NCBI RefSeq assembly: GCF_900112985.1
Contig: NZ_FONS01000002.1
Location: forward strand, 372,001 to 436,000
Length of the DNA: 64,000 nucleotides
Direction: 5' to 3'
DNA from: Pedobacter antarcticus
GTDB lineage: Bacteria > Bacteroidota > Bacteroidia > Sphingobacteriales > Sphingobacteriaceae
Positions 50,189 to 58,964 of the stretch are shown here, piece after piece. The position numbers and the translations under genes are program-made. The stretch's first letter is position 1. Each line of letters opens with the position of its first letter. The notes beneath the pieces are model-generated. The model did not search any database. It saw nothing but the letters and a program-made list of their open reading frames with translations, and was not told the DNA's origin.

Positions 50189-50968
50189 TCAGATTTCCCC
50201 TTCGAAAACTCTCTTTGCCGGTCCGCATAAAAATATATTACTGTAGTTATCGCCATTCGCTTCAAACTGTACTTTCAGTCTACCGCCCAAGACCTTAATG
50301 TCAGTTTCAATTTTACCCTGCTGACCTTTGGTATGCGCAATCGCCAATGCAACTGCAGTAACTCCGGTTCCGCATGCATAAGTTTCGTCTTCCACACCCC
50401 TTTCAAAAGTTCTTACAAAAAGATGATCAGGGTGTTCTTCCACGAAGTTTACATTAATACCTGCTGTTTTATAATTTTCCTGATTGCGAATCTGTTTGCC
50501 GTCCTGATATACATCTTTAGTGTCCAGGCCAATTACCTGTTGTACATAATGCGGTGAGCCAGTGTTCAGCACATAATCTTCACCATCGCGGTTTAGCGCA
50601 TGGACATCTATCATCTGTAGTTCGACCCAATTACCTTCAGCTGTAATTTTGGCATAGTGAGGCCCGTCGACTGCCAAAAAGTTAGTCTCACTGTCAATGA
50701 TATTCAGGTGCTTAGCAAATGCGACGATACATCTGCCTCCATTTCCGCACATACTGCCGGGATTTCCATCTGCGTTGTAATAAACCATTTCGAAATCGTA
50801 ATCCGCATGATTTTGAAGGAGCATAAGACCGTCTGCCCCAACGCCAAAACGCCTGTCGCACCACTGGCGGACAGTATCTGTGTCCTCCGGATTAAAGGCT
50901 CCGCTGCGGTTATCAAGCAGGATGAAATCGTTACCGGCTCCCTGGTATTTATAAAAATGTACTGACAT
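50189..50968 (-). CDS. dapF: Diaminopimelate epimerase
   Basis: 259 residues from ATG 50968, which gives the canonical start VHFYKYQGAGNDFILLDNR; the ATG at 50995 would add nine residues. It converts LL- to meso-diaminopimelate for lysine and peptidoglycan synthesis by a two-cysteine mechanism: Cys74 in GSMCGNGGRC and Cys199 in YACGTGV. Complete, normal length. Convergent with the helicase gene without any gap between stops. No other lysine pathway gene is near. Confidence 0.96.
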   Translation of the reverse strand: MSVHFYKYQGAGNDFILLDNRSGAFNPEDTDTVRQWCDRRFGVGADGLMLLQNHADYDFEMVYYNADGNPGSMCGNGGRCIVAFAKHLNIIDSETNFLAVDGPHYAKITAEGNWVELQMIDVHALNRDGEDYVLNTGSPHYVQQVIGLDTKDVYQDGKQIRNQENYKTAGINVNFVEEHPDHLFVRTFERGVEDETYACGTGVTAVALAIAHTKGQQGKIETDIKVLGGRLKVQFEANGDNYSNIFLCGPAKRVFEGEI

Positions 50969-51047
50969 ATCTTTGGTGTAGGATTGATTTAACATTTTTT
51001 AACACTAATAGCTGTGTTTATACCTGCAAATATCGTTCTAATGGTAT

Positions 51048-51055
51048 TAAATTTG
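51048..51055 (+). promoter_or_regulatory. Possible distal -7 box upstream of htrA
   Basis: TAAATTTG fits TAnnTTTG in the 275-bp dapF-htrA intergenic region, but it would give a leader of about 185 nt. Nothing closer fits well. Confidence 0.3.
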
Positions 51056-51243
51056 AATACCTTGTACAAAAGAATTTCATATGCCGCCTTAAATTCAATT
51101 TAATGCCCAGTCTTGATATCATCGGACAAAAATATCGTGGCGGGCAAATCAGGAACAGAGGTTAGCTGTTCATCAGAAATAATCTTATACACAAATAGAC
51201 CCGGTATTCCACCGGTTTTATAACAAATGAAAAATAAAACAAC

Positions 51244-52779
51244 ATGAAAAAAATAGCATTAATTTTCTTAGCCGCATTCGTAGGTGGCGCAGCAGCAATC
51301 GGTGGCTACAAAATGTTGGAAAATAAAACCAACAACATGACCCTTGCTGAGAAGCAGAACCTTCTTTTTGCGAGTAATCCTTCAAAAATTTCATCTGCCG
51401 GAGCAGTTGATTTTGTTCAGGCAGCCGCAGTGGTTTCACCAGCTGTCGTGCATATTCAGACTACATTTAGTTCTTCTGGTTCATCCGGCCCTTCCTCACC
51501 GATGGATATGATGGAAGAATTCTTTGGCGGCCGGGGCGGCCGCAGAGCTCAGCGTGCGCCAAGAGCAGCTTCGGGTTCCGGAGTTATTTTAACTTCTGAC
51601 GGTTATATCGTGACGAATAATCACGTTGTGGACAACGCTGAGAAAATTCAGGTGATTTTGTCTGACAGACGTAAAGTAGAAGCTAAAGTAATTGGCCGTG
51701 ATGCGAATACCGACCTTGCACTGATTAAAGTGGAAGCAACAGATTTACCAGTAGTTAAAATGGGTAATTCAGATAACGTTCAGGTAGGAGAGTGGGTTCT
51801 TGCAGTAGGCTTCCCGCTAAACCTGCAAACCACAGTGACGGCCGGTATTGTGAGTGCTAAAGCCAGAGCAATTGGTATTTTAGGCCGCGAACAGCAACAG
51901 CCTACAGAAGAAGAATATGAAGAGTATCAGCGTACAGGTAAAGTTCCTTCACGTACAAATTCTGCCATTGAATCTTATATTCAGACAGATGCGGCAATTA
52001 ACCCAGGTAACAGTGGCGGCGCCCTGGTAAATGCGAACGGTGAGCTGATCGGTATTAATGCAGCTATCGCTTCACAGACTGGTACTAACGAGGGTTACGG
52101 CTTTGCTATCCCTGTTAATCTGGCTAAAAAAATTCTGGAAGATTTTAAAAAATACGGAAGCGTAAAAAGAGGTTATGTGGGAGTAACATTCCAGGAGCTG
52201 AATGCAGACGTTGCTGAGCAAAATAAAATTAAAGATATCAGTGGTTTGCTGGTTAGTGGTGTCGTACCTGGTGGTGGCGCGGCTGCAGCTGGTATTAAAG
52301 AAGGAGATATCATTAAGAAAGTAGATGGTAAAGAGATTTTTGCCTCACCAGACCTGCAGGAAAAAATTGGCAGACTGAGTCCTGGTGACAAAGTTCAGCT
52401 GACTATTTCCAGAGGCGGTAAAGAACAGAATGTATCGGTAACCTTAAAAGGTGAAGAAACACTGGCTAAGACCAAATCAGAAACAGCAGGTAGAAGTACC
52501 GGCATGAGCATTGATAAATTGGGCGCAAGTTTTGCTCCGGCATCCGCTTCGGCTAAGGAAAAATATGGGGTGAAGAATGGTGTCATTGTAACCAGCGTTG
52601 TTCCAGGTAAACTGTTTGATAGTTTAGATATCCCGAAAGGATTATTGGTAACTACGATCAATGGTAAAGCTGTTAACAGTGCAAAAGATGTCGAGTCGGC
52701 ATTACCAACTTCGAAAAACGGCAAGATTACTGTTTCAGGAGTCGGACCTAACGGAAATTACACGTTTAGTTTCAACTAA
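51244..52779 (+). CDS. Do/DegP-type periplasmic serine protease and chaperone
   Basis: 511 residues. Signal peptide or N-terminal anchor (about 1-22), trypsin-like domain with His127 in NNHVVD, Asp157 in NTDLALIKV and Ser257 in NPGNSGGAL, a regulatory loop after LGREQQQPTEEEYEEY (Glu/Gln rich), PDZ1 (about 300-390, GYVGVTFQELN) and a second PDZ-like region (about 425-510). It degrades or refolds misfolded envelope proteins under stress. Single gene, followed by a strong terminator; long AT-rich leader upstream. Confidence 0.95.
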   Translation: MKKIALIFLAAFVGGAAAIGGYKMLENKTNNMTLAEKQNLLFASNPSKISSAGAVDFVQAAAVVSPAVVHIQTTFSSSGSSGPSSPMDMMEEFFGGRGGRRAQRAPRAASGSGVILTSDGYIVTNNHVVDNAEKIQVILSDRRKVEAKVIGRDANTDLALIKVEATDLPVVKMGNSDNVQVGEWVLAVGFPLNLQTTVTAGIVSAKARAIGILGREQQQPTEEEYEEYQRTGKVPSRTNSAIESYIQTDAAINPGNSGGALVNANGELIGINAAIASQTGTNEGYGFAIPVNLAKKILEDFKKYGSVKRGYVGVTFQELNADVAEQNKIKDISGLLVSGVVPGGGAAAAGIKEGDIIKKVDGKEIFASPDLQEKIGRLSPGDKVQLTISRGGKEQNVSVTLKGEETLAKTKSETAGRSTGMSIDKLGASFAPASASAKEKYGVKNGVIVTSVVPGKLFDSLDIPKGLLVTTINGKAVNSAKDVESALPTSKNGKITVSGVGPNGNYTFSFN

Positions 52780-52800
52780 CCGCCGCATTTTAAAACTTTA

Positions 52801-52837
52801 AAACGGGTAGCAATTAAATTTGCTACCCGTTTTTTTT
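52801..52837 (+). terminator. Intrinsic terminator of the htrA-type gene
   Basis: AAACGGGTAGCAA (52801-52813) pairs with TTGCTACCCGTTT (52820-52832), followed by a run of T. Confidence 0.92.
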
Positions 52838-52949
52838 GCTTAAAAAGGCCCATGGCGGCTTGTCAGGGCATTCTGATGTAGAATGTTTCTAAATAGGTTA
52901 ATTCTTTTTATTTGGACTGGTATATGTATAAATTAAGTCATTTATTAAA

Positions 52950-52957
52950 TACTTTTG
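52950..52957 (+). promoter_or_regulatory. -7 box TACTTTTG of the sdhCAB operon
   Basis: Exact TAnnTTTG; predicted leader about 27 nt to the sdhC ATG at 52989. Confidence 0.55.
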
Positions 52958-52988
52958 CATTAATAGAACTCAAAAATAAATAAATCTA

Positions 52989-53669
52989 ATGGCTAGTTTC
53001 GGAAACGCTTTTTCCTCATCTATAGGAAAAAAACTAATAATGGGTATCACCGGCCTGTTTCTAATTTTATTTCTTATTGTACATTGCTTTATCAATGCTT
53101 TGATATTTGTCAATGACGGTGGTTTAACTTTTAACATCGGTGCACATTTTATGGCAACCAACTGGCTGATCAGAGCTTCTGAAGTAATTCTGATGGCGGG
53201 TCTATTGCTGCACATCATTCAAGGTCTGCGCCTTACCTTTCAGAATCAGGCAGCCCGCCCTGAGAAGTATGCAGTGTATGATGGTAAAGCAAACAGTAAA
53301 TGGTATTCCCGCTCTATGGGTTTATTAGGTACGTTATTGCTGATTTTCCTGATCGTTCACTTATCGAACTTCTGGGTAGTTTCACGCTTTACTGGTATTC
53401 CTACTGAAGATGCTAACGGGCACGAAGACCTGTTCGCGGTGATGAAGGAAACATTCCAGAACGTATGGCTGGTAGTATTGTATGTATTGGCAATGGGTTC
53501 ATTGCTATACCACTTATTACATGGTTTTGCATCTGCGTTTCAGACTTTAGGCTGGAATCACAAGAAATACTCACCGCTTATTAAAGCGCTTGGTGTATGG
53601 TATTCCATCATTATTGCAGTGGTCTTTGCGGCAATGCCGATTGCCATGTATGCAGGGTTTATTAATTAA
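52989..53669 (+). CDS. sdhC: Succinate dehydrogenase cytochrome b subunit
   Basis: 226 residues with five membrane segments, the B-type (single large anchor, di-haem b558) form of succinate:quinone oxidoreductase. Haem-ligand histidines fit His in VHCFINAL, LLLHIIQGL, FLIVHLSNFW and LLYHLLHGFAS. It anchors SdhAB and passes electrons to menaquinone. First gene of sdhCAB; sdhA starts 27 nt downstream. Confidence 0.95.
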   Translation: MASFGNAFSSSIGKKLIMGITGLFLILFLIVHCFINALIFVNDGGLTFNIGAHFMATNWLIRASEVILMAGLLLHIIQGLRLTFQNQAARPEKYAVYDGKANSKWYSRSMGLLGTLLLIFLIVHLSNFWVVSRFTGIPTEDANGHEDLFAVMKETFQNVWLVVLYVLAMGSLLYHLLHGFASAFQTLGWNHKKYSPLIKALGVWYSIIIAVVFAAMPIAMYAGFIN

Positions 53670-53696
53670 GGTTTAGAACGTATAACGCTAAATAGA

Positions 53697-55676
53697 ATGG
53701 CAGATATGAATGCAAATATACCGGAAGGTGAACTGACCGGTAAATGGACTAAACTGAGGTCTTCAATGCCTCTTGTTAATCCGGCGAATAAAAGAAGTAT
53801 AGAAATAATTATTGTAGGTTCAGGTCTGGCAGGTGCTTCGGCAGCGTCCACCCTGGCTGAAATGGGATATAAGGTTAAATGTTTTTGTTTCCAGGATTCA
53901 CCTAGAAGAGCTCACTCAATCGCGGCTCAGGGTGGTATCAATGCGGCAAAAAACTATCAGAATGATGGTGACAGCGTTTACCGTTTATTTTATGATACAA
54001 TTAAAGGTGGTGATTACCGTGCCCGTGAAGCTAACGTACACCGTTTAGCTGAGGTTAGTGCAAACATCATCGACCAATGTGTTGCTCAGGGTGTTCCCCT
54101 GGCCAGAGAATATGGTGGATTACTGGATAACCGCTCATTTGGTGGTACACAGGTTCAACGTACTTTTTATGCAGCAGGTCAGACTGGTCAGCAATTACTT
54201 TTAGGAGCATACAGCGCACTGGAACGCCAGATTGGCATGGGTAAAGTCGAAATGTTTACCCGCCATGAAATGCTTGATGTTGTCGTAATTGAAGGTAAAG
54301 CGCGTGGAATTATTGCACGTAATCTGATTACCGGAGAACTGGAGCGTCATTTTGGTCATGCAGTATTGTTGGGTACCGGTGGATATGGTAACGTATTCTA
54401 TCTCTCTACAAATGCAATGGGAAGTAACGTAACTGCAGCCTGGAAAGCACATAAAAAAGGCGCTTACTTCGGTAACCCTTGTTTTACTCAGATTCACCCG
54501 ACCTGTATTCCGGTTTCAGGAGATCACCAGTCTAAGTTAACCCTGATGTCTGAGTCCTTACGTAATGACGGACGTATCTGGGTTCCTAAGAAAAAAGACG
54601 ATCAGCGTAAAGCAACCGATATTCCAGAAGAAGAAAGAGATTATTATTTAGAGCGTCGTTATCCTGCTTTCGGTAACCTGGTTCCACGTGATGTGGCTTC
54701 CCGTGCTGCTAAAGAGCGTTGTGATGCAGGTTATGGTGTTGGCCAGTCTAAATTGGCTGTATACCTCGATTTTACTGCAAATACAGAACGTTACGGACGT
54801 ATCGAGGCTACAAAACACAATATCCACAATCCTGACCGTGAAACTTGCATGCGTTTGGGTCGTGATGTAATCAAAGAAAAATATGGTAACCTGTTTGATA
54901 TGTACAAGCAGATCACAGGAGAAGATCCTTATGAACTTCCGATGCGTATCTATCCTGCTGTTCACTATACAATGGGTGGTCTTTGGGTTGATTATAACCT
55001 GATGACGACGGTACCTGGCCTTTATGCGCTGGGTGAAGCGAACTTTTCTGATCATGGAGCTAACCGTTTAGGTGCGTCTGCACTGATGCAAGGTCTGGCA
55101 GATGGTTATTTTGTAATTCCTTATACAATAGGAGCCTACCTGTCAAAAGAGCTGGCGACTAAACCTATTCCATTGGATCACCCTGCCTTTGTTGAAGCAG
55201 AAGCTAGTGTAAGAGGTATTCTTGAGCATTTCCTGTCGGTTAAGGGAACGAAATCTGTGGATTTCTTCCATAAACGTTTAGGAAAGATCATGTGGGAGAA
55301 ATGCGGAATGGCGCGTAATGCAGAAGGTCTTACTTCAGCGATAGCCGAAATTCAGGCTTTACGTAAAGAATTCTGGCAAGATGTGCGTGTTCCCGGTGAG
55401 ATGAATGAATTCAATCCTGAGCTGGAGAAAGCCGGACGTGTGGCAGACTTTATTGAACTTGGTGAACTGATGTGTATGGATGCATTGCAGCGAAACGAGT
55501 CTTGCGGTGGTCACTTCAGAGAGGAATATCAGACTGAAGAAGGTGAAGCATTAAGAGATGATGAAAATTATGCTTTTGTTTCAGCCTGGGAATACAAAGA
55601 TGATGTGAAGTTTGAACTGCATAAAGAGCAACTGAAGTTCGAAAACATCAAAATCGCACAAAGAAGTTATAAATAA
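53697..55676 (+). CDS. sdhA: Succinate dehydrogenase flavoprotein subunit
   Basis: 659 residues. FAD-binding Rossmann motif [18 protein letters not shown] (41-58), the covalent-FAD His73 in [10 protein letters not shown], substrate-site landmarks [13 protein letters not shown], and the capping-domain [10 protein letters not shown] followed by [20 protein letters not shown]. It oxidises succinate to fumarate (or works in reverse as a fumarate reductase) on the cytoplasmic face. Length fits the B-type enzymes, longer than E. coli SdhA. Mid gene of the operon. Confidence 0.96.
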   Translation: MADMNANIPEGELTGKWTKLRSSMPLVNPANKRSIEIIIVGSGLAGASAASTLAEMGYKVKCFCFQDSPRRAHSIAAQGGINAAKNYQNDGDSVYRLFYDTIKGGDYRAREANVHRLAEVSANIIDQCVAQGVPLAREYGGLLDNRSFGGTQVQRTFYAAGQTGQQLLLGAYSALERQIGMGKVEMFTRHEMLDVVVIEGKARGIIARNLITGELERHFGHAVLLGTGGYGNVFYLSTNAMGSNVTAAWKAHKKGAYFGNPCFTQIHPTCIPVSGDHQSKLTLMSESLRNDGRIWVPKKKDDQRKATDIPEEERDYYLERRYPAFGNLVPRDVASRAAKERCDAGYGVGQSKLAVYLDFTANTERYGRIEATKHNIHNPDRETCMRLGRDVIKEKYGNLFDMYKQITGEDPYELPMRIYPAVHYTMGGLWVDYNLMTTVPGLYALGEANFSDHGANRLGASALMQGLADGYFVIPYTIGAYLSKELATKPIPLDHPAFVEAEASVRGILEHFLSVKGTKSVDFFHKRLGKIMWEKCGMARNAEGLTSAIAEIQALRKEFWQDVRVPGEMNEFNPELEKAGRVADFIELGELMCMDALQRNESCGGHFREEYQTEEGEALRDDENYAFVSAWEYKDDVKFELHKEQLKFENIKIAQRSYK

Positions 55677-55700
55677 GCTAGTACTAAAATCTCCAATACC

Positions 55701-56471
55701 ATGAGTACAGGAAATATGAATTTAACGCTGAAAGTTTGGCGTCAGAAAAATAACAAAGCCAAAGGTAATTTGGTCGATTATAAAATGTCGGAGATTTCTC
55801 CTGACATGTCCTTCCTAGAAATGTTTGACGTTTTAAACGAGCAGCTGATCAATAAGGGAGAAGAACCAATTGTATTTGATCATGACTGCAGAGAAGGTAT
55901 CTGCGGCGCATGCTCGATGTATATTAACGGAAGACCTCACGGGCCTAAAGAAGGCATTACTACATGCCAGCTTCATATGCGTTCGTTCCAGGATGGCGAT
56001 ACCATTGTTGTAGAACCATGGAGAGCTAAAGCATTCCCGGTAATTAAAGATTTAGCGGTAGACCGTACAGCATTTGACAGAATTATTGCGGCAGGTGGTT
56101 TTATTTCTGTGAATACAGGAAATGCACAGGATGCAAATGCATTGCCTATTCCTAAATTTCAGGCAGACTCTGCTTTCGAAGCAGCAGCTTGTATCGGATG
56201 TGGCGCTTGTGTAGCAACATGTAAGAATGCTTCGGCCATGTTATTCACCTCGGCGAAAATATCTCAGCTTGCACAACTGCCTCAGGGTCAACCGGAGCGT
56301 TACCGTCGTGTTCAAAGTATGGTTGCACAGATGGATGCTGAAGGTTTCGGTAACTGTACTAATACCGGCGCCTGCGAAGCAGAATGCCCTAAAGGAATCT
56401 CCCTGGAGAATATTGCAAGAATGAACAGAGATTTTTATTCAGCAAAATTTGTTTCTGAGGAAGAAGTTTAA
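55701..56471 (+). CDS. sdhB: Succinate dehydrogenase iron-sulfur subunit
   Basis: 256 residues. The 2Fe-2S ferredoxin domain has Cys63, 68, 71 and 89 ([11 protein letters not shown] and GITTC). The C-terminal domain carries [11 protein letters not shown] (Cys164, 167, 170, 174) and [12 protein letters not shown] (Cys219, 225, 229) for the 4Fe-4S and 3Fe-4S clusters; the non-classical spacing in the last motif is typical of the B-type enzymes. It relays electrons from SdhA to SdhC. Last gene of sdhCAB. Confidence 0.96.
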   Translation: MSTGNMNLTLKVWRQKNNKAKGNLVDYKMSEISPDMSFLEMFDVLNEQLINKGEEPIVFDHDCREGICGACSMYINGRPHGPKEGITTCQLHMRSFQDGDTIVVEPWRAKAFPVIKDLAVDRTAFDRIIAAGGFISVNTGNAQDANALPIPKFQADSAFEAAACIGCGACVATCKNASAMLFTSAKISQLAQLPQGQPERYRRVQSMVAQMDAEGFGNCTNTGACEAECPKGISLENIARMNRDFYSAKFVSEEEV

Positions 56472-56499
56472 TAGATTTAGGTCTACGAGACAAGGATTT

Positions 56500-56540
56500 A
56501 ACAAGAAACCCCGGCAGATTTTGCCGGGGTTTCTTGTTTT
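56500..56540 (+). terminator. Terminator of sdhCAB
   Basis: 17-bp perfect arms (56500-56516 and 56522-56538; core AAACCCCGGCA) with a short loop, ending in TTTT. Confidence 0.92.
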
Positions 56541-56563
56541 TAGGCCATGCTAAAACCTGCTGT

Positions 56564-57814
56564 TTATGCTTTTGCTGGTTTCTTAGTCAGCCCGAAATGG
56601 ATTGGGATATTATACTTCACCCGGACTGGTGTATTACCTACTTTTCCGGGAATCCAGTTAGGGGATTCTGTCAGCACTCTGACTGCTTCCGCATCCAGGG
56701 CTGCATTCAATCCTCTTTCGACTTTAACATGGCTAATTTTACCATCCGTTTCTACGATATAGCTTAGGAACACTTTGCCCTCCACCTTATTTTTAGCGGC
56801 TGATTCCGGGTATTTAAGTGATGCGCCCAGATATTCATAGAATTTTTTCATGCCCCCCGGGAATTCCGGTTGGGTGTCAGTTTTAACGAATTCGTAGACC
56901 TTTCCTGGCTCCTGCTGCTGTAAGCCGAATTGATTTAGTGGCGTGGAGGCAAAGTAGGAATTTCCGGTGCCTGAGTTTTCGGACTTTGTCTCTTTTGTCA
57001 ACGTTGCAGATGTCAGTAATAATGTTCCTGCGCAAAGAGGTACGAACAGCGCGTATTTCAATGCCGCCGGTTTTGCTGATTTTCTTTTGTTTAACATATG
57101 AATTCGGGTTTTAAGTAAAGGTTCATTGAAAAAACTATTGGTCAGTACCTGGGGATTAATCCGGAGCGCTTTACTGAGCAGCAGCATGGCATAGGCAGAC
57201 TTGTCGCCCTGATATGCAGAAGCTATTTCATCTGCATAGAACTCATGGACCTGTACTATCGACTTTTTATAGGCGTAGATCACCGGATTGAACCAGCACA
57301 TAATTGCCAGGATCTCAAAAAAGATAATGTCCGCACTATGTAAATGTCTGATATGGACCTCCTCATGCCTGTCAATTATCGCTGCACCAACCAATCTTCT
57401 GTCGACACATTTAAAGCTGAAAAATGAGAAGGCCACGCCCGAAAGGGGTTCGCTTATTATTTTTCTGAGTTGAATCAGACGCCTGAATAGCTTTAAGGTG
57501 AAGAAAATACCACCAGCCAGATAAATACTCAAGGCAAAACTGATCCATACGGGAGTATTGCTTTTCAATGGCGATACGCTAACCTCAGAGAGCATAATTA
57601 GTATCTCCCGGGGGTTGTTCTCATTAAGGAGGTCTTTTTGCAAGGGCAGCCAGTCCTGTGGTATCAGCGGTATAAGCATCGCGGACATTGCAGCCGTGAT
57701 CAGGTAGTATCTGTTGAGCCTGAAAAACGTCTCCTTTTCAAGGAGCAGTTTATAGAGAAGATAAAATAGCAGCAGACTGCTGTTGACCACCAAAATATAA
57801 ATAATCCAGTTCAT
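56564..57814 (-). CDS. BlaR1-like M56 metalloprotease with TonB C-terminal domain
   Basis: 416 residues. Membrane segments at about 5-25, 37-52 and 90-110, then the zinc protease motif H150-E-E-V-H154 with the distal HEFYADE (E191), a further segment near 250, and a periplasmic C terminus (about 325-410) of TonB type: FPGGMKKFYEYLGASLKYPE, GKVFLSYIVETDGKISHVKV, LTESPNWIPGKV. This replaces the penicillin-binding sensor of BlaR1. It lies 1 nt after the BlaI-type repressor gene, with which it forms a protease-repressor pair responding to an unknown envelope signal, not necessarily a beta-lactam. Confidence 0.92.
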   Translation of the reverse strand: MNWIIYILVVNSSLLLFYLLYKLLLEKETFFRLNRYYLITAAMSAMLIPLIPQDWLPLQKDLLNENNPREILIMLSEVSVSPLKSNTPVWISFALSIYLAGGIFFTLKLFRRLIQLRKIISEPLSGVAFSFFSFKCVDRRLVGAAIIDRHEEVHIRHLHSADIIFFEILAIMCWFNPVIYAYKKSIVQVHEFYADEIASAYQGDKSAYAMLLLSKALRINPQVLTNSFFNEPLLKTRIHMLNKRKSAKPAALKYALFVPLCAGTLLLTSATLTKETKSENSGTGNSYFASTPLNQFGLQQQEPGKVYEFVKTDTQPEFPGGMKKFYEYLGASLKYPESAAKNKVEGKVFLSYIVETDGKISHVKVERGLNAALDAEAVRVLTESPNWIPGKVGNTPVRVKYNIPIHFGLTKKPAKA

Positions 57815-57815
57815 C

Positions 57816-58187
57816 TTATTTCTTTTTTAGTTCATTGATCATTTTGAGAATATCATCCACATCCTTAACGTCCAGCTTTTCCTCTTTCACGAAAAACGAA
57901 AACATGCTTTCCACTGAGTTTCCGAAATAATTGCCCAGCAATTTGTCTGTGGCGTGGCGCTTATAATCTTCAAGTGAGATAATCGGATAATACAGGTGCG
58001 CTTTGCCGGCTGGCTCATGTGCAATAAATCCCTTGGTTTCCAGGATCCTGATTATTGTAGATACGGTATTGTACGCTGGTTTTGGTTCTGGAAGTAAGTC
58101 AACTACTTCTTTCACAAAGCCTTTTTTAATCTGCCATACAATTTGCATGATTTGTTCTTCTGCTTTAGTCAGGTCTTTAATTTCCAT
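57816..58187 (-). CDS. BlaI/MecI/CopY-family repressor
   Basis: 123 residues. N-terminal winged helix (about 1-75: LTKAEEQIMQIVWQIKKGFVKEVVDLLPEPKPAYNTVSTIIRILETKGFIAHE) and the C-terminal dimerisation helices (GNSVESMFSFFVKEEKL, LKMINELKKK) of the family. It represses its own operon with the M56 gene until the protease inactivates it. Two AACTAA-N4-TTAGTT palindromes lie 32-72 bp upstream and are the obvious operators. Confidence 0.94.
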   Translation of the reverse strand: MEIKDLTKAEEQIMQIVWQIKKGFVKEVVDLLPEPKPAYNTVSTIIRILETKGFIAHEPAGKAHLYYPIISLEDYKRHATDKLLGNYFGNSVESMFSFFVKEEKLDVKDVDDILKMINELKKK

Positions 58188-58218
58188 AATTCTTTTTATT
58201 TGGCTTTGTGCCGTTTGT

Positions 58219-58259
58219 AACTAAGCCTTTAGTTAAATGTACAAACTAAACTCTTAGTT
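58219..58259. promoter_or_regulatory. Paired operators of the BlaI-type repressor
   Basis: AACTAA-GCCT-TTAGTT (58219-58234) and AACTAA-ACTC-TTAGTT (58244-58259), centres 25 bp apart, enclosed in a larger symmetry in which TTTGTAACTAAG (58214-58225) mirrors CTTAGTTACAAA (58253-58264). Placed 32-72 bp ahead of the repressor start. Confidence 0.75.
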
Positions 58260-58294
58260 ACAAAGAGAAATATTGAAAACTTTGATAAATAAAA

Positions 58295-58325
58295 AAAAGG
58301 TAGCCATCCAGCTACCTTTTTTATT
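58295..58325. terminator. Hairpin terminator
   Basis: AAAAGGTAGC (58295-58304), 6-nt loop, GCTACCTTTT (58311-58320), A tract before and T tract after. On the minus strand it would end the small gene at 58435. Confidence 0.8.
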
Positions 58326-58434
58326 TATTAACTAAAACTAAACTATATATGGTGTTAATCCCTCCAGAACGGAGGAAAGGGTGTTTAGTGCAATTTAAAG
58401 GGGCTGTATTGCCCGGTCAAATACGATCTTTTTC

Positions 58435-58701
58435 TTAAAAAAAGCTGTAGATCATCACAGTTAAAACGGGAATCAGCATTAACAGGAATGGAGAAACAGT
58501 TGTTAATTTATCCATAATATATGTTTTGGCAGCGGATAAGCTGCTGATATGAGATTGGTAACTATTGTACATCCTGTCACTTACAAGCGGTTGTGAAAGG
58601 TGTTGATATGCTGAAGTTTTCATAGGTATATATTTTGTTGTGAAACTGCTGATATTATGCTGAACTGTTTTTTGGTCGAGGTAGTAAGCAGAAGTTTTCA
58701 T
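58435..58701 (-). CDS. Small tail-anchored protein with an internal duplicated start motif
   Basis: 88 residues from ATG 58701. MKTSAY occurs at the N terminus and again about 27 residues later, each encoded by near-identical DNA (GAAGTTTTCAT on the plus strand), so either ATG could be the start. The last ~20 residues (TVSPFLLMLIPVLTVMIYSFF) are a hydrophobic tail ending at the stop. No family recognised. It has a terminator downstream, supporting a real transcript, but coding status is not certain. Confidence 0.45.
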   Translation of the reverse strand: MKTSAYYLDQKTVQHNISSFTTKYIPMKTSAYQHLSQPLVSDRMYNSYQSHISSLSAAKTYIMDKLTTVSPFLLMLIPVLTVMIYSFF

Positions 58702-58804
58702 CTTTATTTCGTTTTGTTGAAACAAATAGAATTATAAATTTTTGGCTGTTAAAATGTTTTATACGAAGGGGATATAATTCTAGATCAACGGCTCAAATCA
58801 GATA

Positions 58805-58855
58805 AACAGGCATATTTCATGGGTTTATCCAGTTCGTAGAATAAAAATGCCTGTT
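58805..58855. repeat. Imperfect inverted repeat upstream of the LytS-type kinase
   Basis: Thirteen-base arms 58805-58817 and 58843-58855 (AACAGGCAT / ATGCCTGTT core) with one mismatch and a 25-nt spacer; no T tract. Possibly an operator. Confidence 0.4.
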
Positions 58856-58964
58856 CGTCGATTTAAATACCGATCAATCGGAGATTTCTTGTTTTATTCC
58901 TATCAGAACGCGGTTTAATTTTAAAAATTAATAGCTTTAGACCTGATTCTTATTGTGCAAACAA

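Noticed and set aside
51180-51215. CCGGT/ACCGG hairpin before the HtrA-type gene as a riboswitch
   Set aside because: Only a 5-bp stem with no supporting secondary structure; not distinguishable from chance.
54648-55055. 135-codon minus-strand frame inside sdhA
   Set aside because: Shadow of sdhA; no promoter, no domain, composition typical of antisense frames.
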